A stretch of DNA of 24,697 bases from contig CAKUBJ010000025.1 in the NCBI GenBank assembly GCA_934636905.1, positions 1-24,697 on the forward strand. Reading direction: 5' to 3'. Within the stretch, counting starts at the first letter, position 1; each line of letters begins with the position of its first letter. Below, piece after piece: positions 15,063 through 23,145 of the stretch. The stretch is from an uncultured Dysosmobacter sp. (GTDB lineage Bacteria; Bacillota; Clostridia; Oscillospirales; Oscillospiraceae). The notes under the pieces were generated by a model that worked only from the letters and a program-made list of their open reading frames with translations, ran no database searches and had not been told where the DNA came from. The position numbers were made by a program, and so were the translations under genes.

Positions 15063-15087
15063 AAAAGAGAGCCGGCGGCTCTCTTTT
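15063..15087. terminator. Terminator at the end of the rimP-ribF operon
   Basis: AAAAGAGAGCC (15063-15073) and GGCTCTCTTTT (15077-15087) form a perfect 11-bp stem with a 3-base loop and A/T tails on both sides. It lies about 12 bp beyond the ribF stop. Confidence 0.88.
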
Positions 15088-15098
15088 TCCGTTGCTCA

Positions 15099-16004
15099 TC
15101 AGCCCCGCCCTGCGAAGTAGGCGCGCACTTCCAGCGCGTCGGACTCAATCTGGGCTTTCAGGGCGTCCAGCGAGTCGAAGCGAATCTCATCCCGGAGCCG
15201 CCGGTAAAACTCCACCCGGATGGACTGGCCGTACAGGTCGCCGTCAAAATCCAGCATCCAGGATTCCACGGTGAGGTCACTGCCGTTGTTGACGGTGGGA
15301 CGGGTGCCCACATTGGTGACGGCGGCATAGCTGCTGCCGTCCGCCAGACAGACCCGGGCGGCGTAGACACCGTTCCCCGGCACCAGCACATGAGGCGGCG
15401 GCACCAGATTCACTGTGGGGACGCCGATGGTGTGGCCAATGCGGCGGCCATGGCGCACCGTCTGGGTCAGGATATGGGGGTGTCCCAGATACTCCATGGC
15501 CCGCTCCACCTGCCCAAGGCTTACCAGCCGGCGGATGTAGGTGGAACTGACGGTGATGCCGCCCACGGTGACCTCCGGGATGATGTCGCAGCCCAGTCCC
15601 AATTCCGCGCACTTGGCCTTCAGCAGTTCCGGCGTGCCCAGATTCTTCCGGCCGAAGCGGTGGTCGTGCCCCGCCACCAGATGGACGGCGTGGTACCGCT
15701 TCACCAGAATTTCCGTGACGAAATCCTCCCATGAGGTGTTCATCATCTCCCGGTCAAAGGGCACCATGATAACCTCATCCATGCCGTACAGGTTTTTGGC
15801 CAGCCAGACCCGGTCCTCCGGGGAGTTGATAAGGGGCACCGGCACGCCGGTGACCACCTCCTTGGGAGGCTGTGCAAAGGTGAACACCGCAGAGCGGACG
15901 CCCCGGCGGGCGGCTTCCTCGGCGGTGCGGCGCAGCAGTGCGCCGTGTCCCAGATGCACCCCGTCAAAAAAGCCCAGGGCGATTACTTTGGATTGTTCGG
16001 ACAT
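15099..16004 (-). CDS. ribF: Bifunctional riboflavin kinase / FAD synthetase
   Basis: RibF converts riboflavin to FMN and then FAD. The 301-aa protein has the N-terminal adenylyltransferase domain with GFFDGVHLGH (11-20), AGHDHRFG (about 120) and SSTYIRRL, followed by the flavokinase domain with GVPTVNL and AVTNVGTRPTV. The length is standard. It starts just two bases after the truB stop codon, with GGAGCG from the truB end serving as ribosome binding site, so it is coupled to truB. It is the last gene of the operon. No FMN riboswitch is seen upstream; expression follows the ribosome/RNA genes, as in many Firmicutes. Confidence 0.97.
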   Translation of the reverse strand: MSEQSKVIALGFFDGVHLGHGALLRRTAEEAARRGVRSAVFTFAQPPKEVVTGVPVPLINSPEDRVWLAKNLYGMDEVIMVPFDREMMNTSWEDFVTEILVKRYHAVHLVAGHDHRFGRKNLGTPELLKAKCAELGLGCDIIPEVTVGGITVSSTYIRRLVSLGQVERAMEYLGHPHILTQTVRHGRRIGHTIGVPTVNLVPPPHVLVPGNGVYAARVCLADGSSYAAVTNVGTRPTVNNGSDLTVESWMLDFDGDLYGQSIRVEFYRRLRDEIRFDSLDALKAQIESDALEVRAYFAGRG

Positions 16005-16006
16005 AC

Positions 16007-16873
16007 TTACGCTCCAAAAAAATTCTTAATTGAAGTCAACGTGCCGCCCCGGGCACGGGAAAGGCAGAGGAAGCTGCCGTCCCTGCCGCGGACGCGGTAA
16101 AGCCCCTCCGGCAGTTCCGGGGCGGTGATGGGATTGCCGTTGCGGATGCGGGCTTCCTTCCCCGGGGAGGGCGGCGTATAAACCGGGCAGTCCATAAACA
16201 TGGACTCCACCGGCCGCAGCAGGGCTTCTCCCCGGGTCTGCACCTCCTCAAGGGAAACCGCCTCCTCCAGCGTATACCCGGCGGCCATGGTGCGGCGGAG
16301 GCTGTACATGGTGCCGCCGCAGCCCAGCGCCTGCCCGAGGTCGTGGCAGAGGGTTCTCAGATAGGTGCCCTTGGAGCAGCGGCAGCGAAGCAGATAGTCC
16401 ATTTCGCTCACCTGCTCCAGCAGTTCCAGTTCAAATACGGTGATGCTGCGGGGCTTGCGCTCCACCTCCCTGCCCTTTCGAGCCAGTTCGTAGAGTTTCT
16501 GCCCGTTGATTTTAATGGCGGAGTACATGGGGGGAATCTGCTGAAGGTTGCCGGTGAAGCGGGGAAGCATGGCCTCCACCTCCTGCCGGCCGACGCTGAC
16601 AGGATGGGTTTCCAGCGTATCGCCGGAGGTGTCCTGGGTATTGGTCACCAGCCCCAGCCGCAGCCCGGCGATGTACTCCTTCTCCCCGTTTTCCGCAAAC
16701 TCCACGGCTCGGGTGGCCTGTCCCACGAACACCGGCAGGACACCGGTGGCCATGGGATCCAGCGTGCCGCCGTGGCCGATTCGCTTTTCCTTCAGGATGC
16801 CCCGGAGTTTGGCGCAGACGTCCATGGACGTCCAGCCGGCGGGCTTATCCACAATAACAATGCCCTCAGGCAT
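16007..16873 (-). CDS. truB: tRNA pseudouridine(55) synthase
   Basis: TruB makes pseudouridine 55 in the T loop of tRNAs. The 288-aa protein has the VDKPAGWTS start, the catalytic motif GHGGTLDPMATGVL with Asp39, the PPMYSAIKINGQKLYELAR segment, and the SKGTYLRTLCHDLG segment. The C-terminal part resembles a short PUA-like region. I chose ATG 16873 with AGAGG eight bases upstream; GTG 16882 overlaps that site. It lies 34 bp after nrnA and directly before ribF. Confidence 0.97.
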   Translation of the reverse strand: MPEGIVIVDKPAGWTSMDVCAKLRGILKEKRIGHGGTLDPMATGVLPVFVGQATRAVEFAENGEKEYIAGLRLGLVTNTQDTSGDTLETHPVSVGRQEVEAMLPRFTGNLQQIPPMYSAIKINGQKLYELARKGREVERKPRSITVFELELLEQVSEMDYLLRCRCSKGTYLRTLCHDLGQALGCGGTMYSLRRTMAAGYTLEEAVSLEEVQTRGEALLRPVESMFMDCPVYTPPSPGKEARIRNGNPITAPELPEGLYRVRGRDGSFLCLSRARGGTLTSIKNFFGA

Positions 16874-16907
16874 GGCGAACACCTCTCATTCTCTCGCAGG
16901 CAGACGC

Positions 16908-17867
16908 TTACGCTCGGAAATCCGGCGTAACCCGGGCAATGGCATCCAGCATCCGCTCCTCGGCCACCTCCCGGGAAACGCCGGTCAGCGTGGCGCCGGC
17001 GGCACGGGCGTGGCCGCCGCCGCCCAGCAATCGGCAGACCTCCGTGGCGTTGACCCGCTCCCCGGTGCGGAGGGAAAACTTCCACACGCCCTCGCCCAGT
17101 TCCCGCATGGTCACGGCGCAGTCCACCCCCTGAATCTGGGGGCCAAGGGCAGACAGATCCTCCGCGTCGCTTTCTGCGGCGTGGAACTTCTCCAGTAAGG
17201 CCCGGGGAACGGTCAGAACCGCTGCCCGTCCGCCGTCGTAAAATTTCGCGTCCGCCAGCATGGCGGCCTCCAGCTGCATCCGCACCCGGGACTTGGTCTG
17301 GAAAAACACCTTGTTGACCTTCCGGTAGTCGATGCCGGTATCCATCAGTTCCGCTGCGGCACGGTGGGTGGCGGCGGTGACGTTGGAGTAGATGAAGCCG
17401 CCGGTGTCGGTGGAAATGGCCACATACAGCGGCAGGGCGATTTCCGGCGTCACCGGGGTCAGTTCCCGGATGATGTCCAGCACCAGTTCCCCGCAGGCGG
17501 CGGCCTCCGGCCGGACAATGTTGGCCTTGCCGAAGCCCTCGAAGGAGGGGTGGTGATCCACGGCCAGATCCACCCTGTCCAGATACACGCCGGCATTGTC
17601 GGGAAACAGCCCCGCTGCGGCAATGTCCACAGACACCACCTTTTCCGGCGCAAAGCCCGCCGGGGCGGCATAGGGTTCAAAATACGGCGCCGTGTTCTCC
17701 GTCAGCCCGGGGTTGGGGAGGAGATACGCCGTTTTCCCCAGCGCCCGCAGGGCGGCGCACAGCCCGGCGGCGCAGCCCACCGTGTCCCCGTCGGGACGGA
17801 TGTGGGTCAGAATCAGGACGCGGTCAAAGGAACGCAGCAGTTCCGCAGTTTCGGAAACGGTCAGCAT
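16908..17867 (-). CDS. nrnA: DHH/DHHA1 phosphoesterase, nanoRNase / pAp phosphatase NrnA
   Basis: A 319-aa DHH-family enzyme that degrades very short RNAs and can dephosphorylate pAp. Metal-site motifs are in order: THIRPDGDTVG (21-31), SVDIA, DHHPSFEGFG (the DHH signature, about 103-112), STDTGGF, and the DHHA1 glycine-rich GGGGHARAAG near the C-terminus. It starts three bases after the rbfA stop, with GGAGGA in the last rbfA codons as ribosome binding site. The rbfA-nrnA-truB order is conserved in many Firmicutes. Confidence 0.95.
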   Translation of the reverse strand: MLTVSETAELLRSFDRVLILTHIRPDGDTVGCAAGLCAALRALGKTAYLLPNPGLTENTAPYFEPYAAPAGFAPEKVVSVDIAAAGLFPDNAGVYLDRVDLAVDHHPSFEGFGKANIVRPEAAACGELVLDIIRELTPVTPEIALPLYVAISTDTGGFIYSNVTAATHRAAAELMDTGIDYRKVNKVFFQTKSRVRMQLEAAMLADAKFYDGGRAAVLTVPRALLEKFHAAESDAEDLSALGPQIQGVDCAVTMRELGEGVWKFSLRTGERVNATEVCRLLGGGGHARAAGATLTGVSREVAEERMLDAIARVTPDFRA

Positions 17868-17870
17868 CCC

Positions 17871-18263
17871 TTATTCCTCCTCCGGCAAAACGGCGTCGTT
17901 GTCGGGATTCACCGGCTTCACCTTTTCCGGATCCCGCAGGATTTCCAGAATGTGGGCGCCGTAGGCAATGGAATCGTCGGCGATAAACTGAAGTTCCGGC
18001 GTGTAGCGCAGCTGGAGGCTGTGCCCCAGTTCCCGGCGCAGGAAGCCGGAGGCGGACTTCAGCCCCTTCAGCACGTCCTTTTCCTGGGTCTTATCCAGTA
18101 CGCTGACAAACACTCTGGCATAGCGCAGATCCCCGGTGGTATCCACCCGGGTAATGGAAACCATGCCCACCTGGGAAACCCGGGGATCCTTCAGGCGGCG
18201 CAGCAGTGCCGCCAACTCCCGCTGGATTTCCTCGTTGATGCGGCCGATACGGTTACTGGGCAT
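17871..18263 (-). CDS. rbfA: 30S ribosome-binding factor RbfA
   Basis: RbfA binds the 30S subunit during maturation of the 16S 5' end. The 130-aa protein has the KH-like fold pattern: NRIGRINEEIQRELAALL, DPRVSQVGMVSITRVDTTGDLRYARVFVSV, LRRELGHSLQLRYTPELQFIADDS, and an acidic tail (VLPEEE). I chose ATG 18263 with AAAGGAGG seven bases upstream. Normally rbfA directly follows infB; here an acyltransferase gene lies between them, 39 bp upstream. Confidence 0.96.
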   Translation of the reverse strand: MPSNRIGRINEEIQRELAALLRRLKDPRVSQVGMVSITRVDTTGDLRYARVFVSVLDKTQEKDVLKGLKSASGFLRRELGHSLQLRYTPELQFIADDSIAYGAHILEILRDPEKVKPVNPDNDAVLPEEE

Positions 18264-18302
18264 AGAATGACCTCCTTTGAGTCGATGCAAAAGTCTGCCC
18301 GC

Positions 18303-19307
18303 TCAGGCGCGGGCCGTTCCCGCTTCCGCGGGACGCTGCCGGTTCAGCAGCCGATGCAGGCCGATGCCCAGCAGCAGGTTCAAAGTGTACACCACGGCAT
18401 AGTAGAACAGGTGCCCCGGCCCTCTGTCCAGATAAGGCGCCAGGGTGTCGAACTCCCGGGTGACAATAACATTAATCAGGTATATTTCCAGACTGCCGGT
18501 GCCCACGATTCGCAGCAGGCGCCGCAGTCCCTCCGGCAGCTTCTCCACACACCACGCCGTTATCAGCGTCACCGGCACCAGCTGGGCGCCGATGAGGTAG
18601 CAGGGGGAGATGTAGAGCACATTCTTAAGCCGCAGGACGGTGACGACCCAGCCTGCCGCACTCCCGGCGGCCCAAGTCGCCGCATGACGGCCTGTCAGGG
18701 GCTGATGCTCCGCAAGGCAGCGGCCTATCAGCATTCCCATGGCAAAGGCGGGAATCCGGCACACGAAGTCCTCGGTGTAGTTCAGGTGAACCGGAATCGT
18801 CAGGCGGTAAATCAGATAGGAAACCGGAAACATGGCGGCGGTCAGCCAGCCGGGGCGGCGGCTGCGGCGCAGAAATCCGGCGTAAAAGGGAGAAATCAGA
18901 TAAAAGGCCAGCACGGAGGGGATATACCAGTTGAAGGCCCTCTCAATGCGGAACCAGTAGTACACGGCGGAGAGGTTCCATGCCAGTACGCCCCAGCCGA
19001 TCCTGCCCCGGAGAACCAGATACAGGCTGTACAATCCCACCACCAGCCAGAAGGTTGGCAGCACCCGCCTTGCCCGCCGGAGATAATACCGGGAGAGGGG
19101 CTGTTCTGGAGTGCGGTGCAGGGAAAGGTACAGCCCCATGGCAGAGAGCAGGATGAACACGTCCACGCCGGCGAAGCCCAGCTGTTTGAAAGCGTCCAGC
19201 GGGAAGAAATGGAATTTGAAGGGATAGGCGTGGAACAGCATCACCCAAAGGGCTGCAAGCCCCATCAGTTCCGGGCGGCAGCGGCTCAGTCGTTGGTATG
19301 CCTCCAT
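18303..19307 (-). CDS. Acyltransferase-3 family membrane protein
   Basis: A 334-aa polytopic membrane protein of the acyltransferase-3 (OafA/NodX-like) family. After the RPELMGLAALWVMLFHAYPF start (a variant of the usual R...H motif), about ten hydrophobic segments follow, including FAGVDVFILLSAMGLYLSL with the downstream YYLRRARRVLPTFW that is characteristic. Such proteins transfer acetyl or other acyl groups to cell-surface sugars. I chose ATG 19307 with AGGAGG seven bases upstream. It is placed between infB and rbfA on the same strand, which is not the usual arrangement, and a strong hairpin separates it from infB. The acceptor cannot be inferred. Confidence 0.9.
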   Translation of the reverse strand: MEAYQRLSRCRPELMGLAALWVMLFHAYPFKFHFFPLDAFKQLGFAGVDVFILLSAMGLYLSLHRTPEQPLSRYYLRRARRVLPTFWLVVGLYSLYLVLRGRIGWGVLAWNLSAVYYWFRIERAFNWYIPSVLAFYLISPFYAGFLRRSRRPGWLTAAMFPVSYLIYRLTIPVHLNYTEDFVCRIPAFAMGMLIGRCLAEHQPLTGRHAATWAAGSAAGWVVTVLRLKNVLYISPCYLIGAQLVPVTLITAWCVEKLPEGLRRLLRIVGTGSLEIYLINVIVTREFDTLAPYLDRGPGHLFYYAVVYTLNLLLGIGLHRLLNRQRPAEAGTARA

Positions 19308-19334
19308 AGGTTCTCCTCCTGAAACGAGTGAAAT

Positions 19335-19363
19335 ACCGGGCGGCGGCATAGCCGCCGCCCGGT
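19335..19363 (-). terminator. Strong hairpin between infB and the acyltransferase gene
   Basis: ACCGGGCGGCGGC and GCCGCCGCCCGGT form a perfect 13-bp GC stem with a 3-base loop. On the - strand it is followed only by ATTTCACTCG, so it may attenuate rather than fully stop transcription from infB into the downstream genes. Confidence 0.6.
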
Positions 19364-19393
19364 CAGAATGTCTGTATGCGCAGGGAATTGCGC

Positions 19394-21880
19394 TCAGCGG
19401 GGCACCTCTTCCATGGTGTAGGCCTCGATGATGTCTCCCAGCTTGATGTCGTTGAACTTATCCACGGTCAGGCCGCACTCGTAGCGCTCCTTGACCTCCT
19501 TGACGGAGTCCTTGAACCGCTGGAGGGAGCCGAGAGTGCCCTCGTGCACCACGATGCCGTCCCGCACCACCCGGACGGAGCAGTCCCGGCGGATGACGCC
19601 GTCCTGCACATAGCAGCCGGCCACGGTGCCCACGGAGGAAACCTTGTAGGTTTCCCGCACCTCGGCATGACCCAGCACCGCTTCCTGATACTTGGGTGCC
19701 AGCATGCCCTTCATGGCGGCCTCGATTTCGTCAATGGCGTCGTAGATGACGCGGTACATCCGCATATCCACGTTCTGCCGTGCCGCGCTGTCCCGGGCGG
19801 TGGCGTCCGGACGGACGTTGAAGCCCACGATGATGGCGTTGGAGGACGCGGCCAGCATCACGTCGGACTCGTTGATGGCGCCTACCGCGCCGTGGATGAC
19901 CCGGACGTTGACCTCGTCGTTGGACAGCTTTTCCAGAGAGGCCTTCACCGCCTCCACGCTGCCCTGCACGTCGGCCTTGACGATGAGCGCCAGTTCCTTG
20001 CGCTCACCGGACTTAATCTGGTCAAACAGGTTCTCCAGAGAAACCTTCTGCACCGGTGCGGCGGCCTTGGCACGTTCTTCCGCCTTGCGCTGCTCCACCA
20101 GTGCACGGGCCATGCGCTCGTCGGCCACGGCGAAGAAGGGAGCGCCGGCGGTGGGTGCCTCGGACAGGCCGGCAATCTCCACAGGGACGGAGGGGCCGGC
20201 TTCGGTAAGGCGCTCGCCCTTGTAGTTGGTCATGGTGCGGACACGTCCCACGGAGGTGCCGGCAATGATGATGTCTCCCTGCTTCAGGGTGCCGTTCTGC
20301 ACCAGCAGGGTGGCTACGGGGCCGCGGCCCTTGTCCAGCCGGGCTTCGATGACGGTGCCCTGACCGGCGCGGTTGGGATTGGCCTTCAGCTCCTGCACCT
20401 CCGCCAGCAGCACCAGATTCTCCAGCAGGTTGTCGATGCCGATGTGCTTCTTGGCGGAAATCTTGCACACGATGGTTTCGCCGCCCCACTCCTCAGGCAC
20501 CAGACCGTATTCCGTCAGCTGCTGCATGACCCGGTCGGGGTTGGCGTTTTCCTTATCGATCTTGTTGACGGCCACGATAATGGGGATGCCGGCGGCCTTG
20601 GCGTGGTTGATGGATTCCACGGTCTGGGGCATGATGCCGTCGTCCGCCGCCACCATCAGGATGGCGATGTCCGTCACCATGGCGCCCCGGGCACGCATGG
20701 AGGTGAAGGCCTCATGACCCGGAGTATCCAGGAAGGTGATGGGCTTGCCGTTGATCTGCACCTGATAGGCGCCGATGTGCTGGGTGATGCCGCCGGCCTC
20801 CCCGGCCGCCACGGAGGTATTCCGGATGGTGTCCAGCAGGGAGGTCTTGCCGTGGTCAACGTGACCCATCACCACCACAACGGGGGCGCGGGGCACCAGA
20901 TCCTCGGGACGGTCCTCGGTGGTGTCGATGAGCTTTTCCTCAATGGTGACCACCACTTCCTTCTCCACCTTGCAGCCCAGCTCCTCTGCCACGAAGGAGG
21001 CGGTGTCGAAGTCGATAATCTGGCTGAGAGAGGCCATGATGCCGTTTTTCATCAGGCACTTGACCACCTCTGCGCCGGTCTTTTTCATGCGGCTGGCCAG
21101 CTCGCCCACGCTGATCTCATCGGGGATCTGCACCTTGACGGGGGTCTTCTTGGCGATTTCCAGCTGGAGCCTGCGCATCTTCTCCGCCTCGTCCTGACGG
21201 CGCTTGTTGGAGAAGACCTGACCGCCCTGACGACCCTTGTTATTGCGGAACTTCTCCTTGCCGCCCTTCTGGGACATCCGCTCGCCCCGCTGGCCCCCCA
21301 ACTCTTCCAAACGCTGGTCATACTTGGCCAGATTCACGTCGCCGCCCTTGCGGGTGTCCACCAGCTTCTTCTCGGGCACCCGGGTGGTGGGCTGCGCCGT
21401 GGCAGTGGACTTATGCAGCTTCTGCATGGGCTGCACCGGCTGGGTCTGCTGAGGCTGAGCGGGCTTCTGGGCAGGATGGGCAGGCTTCTGTGTCGTCTGT
21501 GCCGGCTTCTGTGCAGGCTGGGCAGGCTTTGCCTGCGCTGCCGGAGCGGGTTGCTGGGCGGGCTTTGCCGCAGGCTGCGTGGGCTTCTGCTGGGGTGCGG
21601 CAGGCTTTGCCGCCTGCGGTGCCGGAGCGGGCTGTGCCTTGGGGGCTTCCTGCTTGGGAGGCTCCGGCTTCTTCGGCTCGTCGGCGTAAATGGCGGCGAT
21701 GCTGGCCACCTGATTGTTCTGGGTCAGATGCTCAAAAATGATGGACAGTTCCCGGTCCTCCAGCGCCTGCATATTGCTCTTGGGCGCGGTGGCGTATTTG
21801 TCCAGAATTTCGGTAATTGCCTTGGCGGGAAGACCGAAGTCCCGCGCCACATCTCTTACTCTGTATTTTTCAATAGCCAA
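19394..21880 (-). CDS. infB: Translation initiation factor IF-2
   Basis: IF-2 is the GTPase that brings initiator tRNA to the ribosome. The 828-aa protein has the N-terminal IF2N domain ([19 protein letters not shown]), a Pro/Ala/Gln/Lys-rich low-complexity linker (about 67-150), a second IF2N-like domain, and the GTPase domain with GHVDHGKT at 339-346, DTPGHEAF and NKIDK. Domains II-IV follow, ending [12 protein letters not shown]. The start is TTG 21880: a TGA lies immediately before it in frame, the protein begins with the family start (M)AIEKYRV, and GAGGTG is just upstream. A rare start codon is unusual for so central a gene. It lies 72 bp after ylxQ. Confidence 0.97.
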   Translation of the reverse strand: MAIEKYRVRDVARDFGLPAKAITEILDKYATAPKSNMQALEDRELSIIFEHLTQNNQVASIAAIYADEPKKPEPPKQEAPKAQPAPAPQAAKPAAPQQKPTQPAAKPAQQPAPAAQAKPAQPAQKPAQTTQKPAHPAQKPAQPQQTQPVQPMQKLHKSTATAQPTTRVPEKKLVDTRKGGDVNLAKYDQRLEELGGQRGERMSQKGGKEKFRNNKGRQGGQVFSNKRRQDEAEKMRRLQLEIAKKTPVKVQIPDEISVGELASRMKKTGAEVVKCLMKNGIMASLSQIIDFDTASFVAEELGCKVEKEVVVTIEEKLIDTTEDRPEDLVPRAPVVVVMGHVDHGKTSLLDTIRNTSVAAGEAGGITQHIGAYQVQINGKPITFLDTPGHEAFTSMRARGAMVTDIAILMVAADDGIMPQTVESINHAKAAGIPIIVAVNKIDKENANPDRVMQQLTEYGLVPEEWGGETIVCKISAKKHIGIDNLLENLVLLAEVQELKANPNRAGQGTVIEARLDKGRGPVATLLVQNGTLKQGDIIIAGTSVGRVRTMTNYKGERLTEAGPSVPVEIAGLSEAPTAGAPFFAVADERMARALVEQRKAEERAKAAAPVQKVSLENLFDQIKSGERKELALIVKADVQGSVEAVKASLEKLSNDEVNVRVIHGAVGAINESDVMLAASSNAIIVGFNVRPDATARDSAARQNVDMRMYRVIYDAIDEIEAAMKGMLAPKYQEAVLGHAEVRETYKVSSVGTVAGCYVQDGVIRRDCSVRVVRDGIVVHEGTLGSLQRFKDSVKEVKERYECGLTVDKFNDIKLGDIIEAYTMEEVPR

Positions 21881-21952
21881 TCAAAACACCTCGTTCATCT
21901 CCAACCCGGGGGGCTGGGCGTATACGTCAATAGGAAACCCACATGGGACGGC

Positions 21953-22741
21953 TCAGCCCTCCTTTTTCCGGAAGGAGCCTTTGCCCTTTTTCACCGGGCG
22001 GCTGTGGGCGTATGGATTCGGGTTTCCCCCGGGTCTGGGACGGTTGCTTTTACGGGAGCCGCCGCTCCGGGACGGCTGTCCGGTTCTCTTTCCGGTTCCG
22101 CGGAAGGATGCCTCCTCTTTTCCGGCAGGCTTCCGCCCATCGGAACTGCCCTGTCCTTCGCCGTACCGGCGGCCGGCAGGCTTTTTATGAGGGCTTTCAG
22201 CGGCGGGCTTTGGGCGGGCACTGCTGCCGGAGGGCTTTCCGGCATCGCTCCGGCTTCCGTCTGTGCCGGCTTCTGCGGTTTTTCCGTCGGTGCCGGCGTT
22301 TTCCCGTTTGGGATGCTTGATTCCCCGGCGGAGATTCTTTTCGTGTTGGGCCGCCTCGCTTTTCCGCTCCGCCGCCCGTTTGGCCTTCAGTTCCAGCCGG
22401 GCCAAATCCTCGTCGTACTTCTCCGGTTCCAGTTCCGCCAGCCGACGGACAACCGCCGCCGCCAGTCCGATGTCCGTCACGGCGGCGATGGCCGCAGAGC
22501 CGCGGCCCACGGCCTGCCCCAGTTCCCGTCTGGTAAACGGCACTCTCAGCCAGATGCACTGGCCGGTTTCCGCAAACCGCTGTGCCCGGCGGGCGGTGTT
22601 GTCTGCGGCGTCGGAGGCCAGCAGAATCAGCCGGGCATCCCGCGCCCGGGACACAGCCTCCACCGGCTCCTCGCCGACTTCCAGATTCCGTCCCCGGAGG
22701 CACAGGCCGATGAGGGAGAGAATCTGGTCATTCCTGTCCAT
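21953..22741 (-). CDS. ylxQ: YlxQ-like L7Ae-family RNA-binding protein with a long disordered tail
   Basis: Residues 1-103 are an L7Ae/L30e-type domain (ILSLIGLCLRGRNLEVGEEP, RLILLASDAADNTARR, IAAVTDIGLAAAVVRRL), the form found between ylxR and infB in Firmicutes. Those proteins are normally about 100 aa and bind RNA. Here a further ~160 residues follow: a charged helical stretch (104-140), then Lys/Arg/Gly/Ser/Pro-rich sequence to the end (SRSGGSRKSNRPRPGG ... KKGKGSFRKKEG), almost certainly disordered and strongly basic. The start ATG 22741 overlaps the ylxR stop by 14 bases and has GGAGG six bases upstream. The extension reads through in one clean frame, so it looks real rather than a sequencing artefact. 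Confidence 0.88.
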   Translation of the reverse strand: MDRNDQILSLIGLCLRGRNLEVGEEPVEAVSRARDARLILLASDAADNTARRAQRFAETGQCIWLRVPFTRRELGQAVGRGSAAIAAVTDIGLAAAVVRRLAELEPEKYDEDLARLELKAKRAAERKSEAAQHEKNLRRGIKHPKRENAGTDGKTAEAGTDGSRSDAGKPSGSSARPKPAAESPHKKPAGRRYGEGQGSSDGRKPAGKEEASFRGTGKRTGQPSRSGGSRKSNRPRPGGNPNPYAHSRPVKKGKGSFRKKEG

Positions 22742-23009
22742 TCTGCGCCTCCAGTTCCGCCTCCATGGCGTCATAGACCTCCGGAGGAATGGCTGTGCCG
22801 AAGGCACGTTCCAGCGCTCTGGATTTCCGCGCCTTCTTCAGGCACTCCACGCTGCGGCACACATAGGCGCCACGGCCGGGCTTTTTTCCCACGAAATCCA
22901 GACTGACGGCTCCCTCCGGGGATCTGACCACCCGCAGCAGGCTCTTTTTATCCTTCATCTCCCGGCAGCCGACGCACTGGCGCTGGGGGATTTTTTTCAC
23001 CTTTTGCAT
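22728..23009 (-). CDS. ylxR: YlxR (DUF448) RNA-binding / nucleoid-associated protein
   Basis: A 93-aa protein of the DUF448 family: PQRQCVGCREMKDKKSLLRVV with the CVGC pair, then GKKPGRGAYVC and CLKKARKSRALERAF. In other Firmicutes YlxR has been linked to RNA binding, RNase P and global expression. I chose ATG 23009 (GAGG nine bases upstream). It is the standard neighbour of nusA, ylxQ and infB, but a 28-aa ORF and a GC hairpin (23034-23051) separate it from nusA here. Confidence 0.94.
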   Translation of the reverse strand: MQKVKKIPQRQCVGCREMKDKKSLLRVVRSPEGAVSLDFVGKKPGRGAYVCRSVECLKKARKSRALERAFGTAIPPEVYDAMEAELEAQNGQE

Positions 23010-23058
23010 CAAGACAGCCCTCCCTTACACGTGGCGCGGCTCCCCGCGCCGGGTCTGA

Positions 23059-23145
23059 TTATTTTCCGTTCCTCCCGTTCAGCCACAGGGACAGCAGGCT
23101 CAGTCCCACTGCCAGCCCGCAGAGGAGGAAATACAGCCAGCTCAT
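23059..23145 (-). CDS. Tiny 28-aa single-helix membrane peptide overlapping the nusA stop
   Basis: ATG at 23145-23143 overlaps the nusA stop codon (ATGA). The frame reads MSWLYFLLCGLAVGLSLLSL followed by WLNGRNGK and a TAA at 23061-23059. It is one uninterrupted hydrophobic stretch with a basic C-terminal end, as expected for a small membrane peptide. The ribosome binding site is weak, so it would depend on coupling to nusA. The 4-base overlap, the clean hydrophobic composition and the otherwise unexplained gap between nusA and ylxR support it; without conservation data it remains a candidate. Confidence 0.5.
   Translation of the reverse strand: MSWLYFLLCGLAVGLSLLSLWLNGRNGK

Noticed and set aside
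15987..16030. FMN riboswitch ahead of ribF
   Set aside because: The gap between truB and ribF is only two bases; there is no room for an aptamer.
17364..19322. 652-aa open frame on + opposite nrnA, rbfA and the acyltransferase
   Set aside because: Antisense shadow crossing three real genes and their ribosome binding sites.
19376..22906. 1176-aa open frame on + across infB and ylxQ
   Set aside because: It is the antisense of infB, ylxQ and part of ylxR. Its His/Leu/Gly-rich composition is what GC-rich coding strands give when read backwards, and the sense genes are certain.
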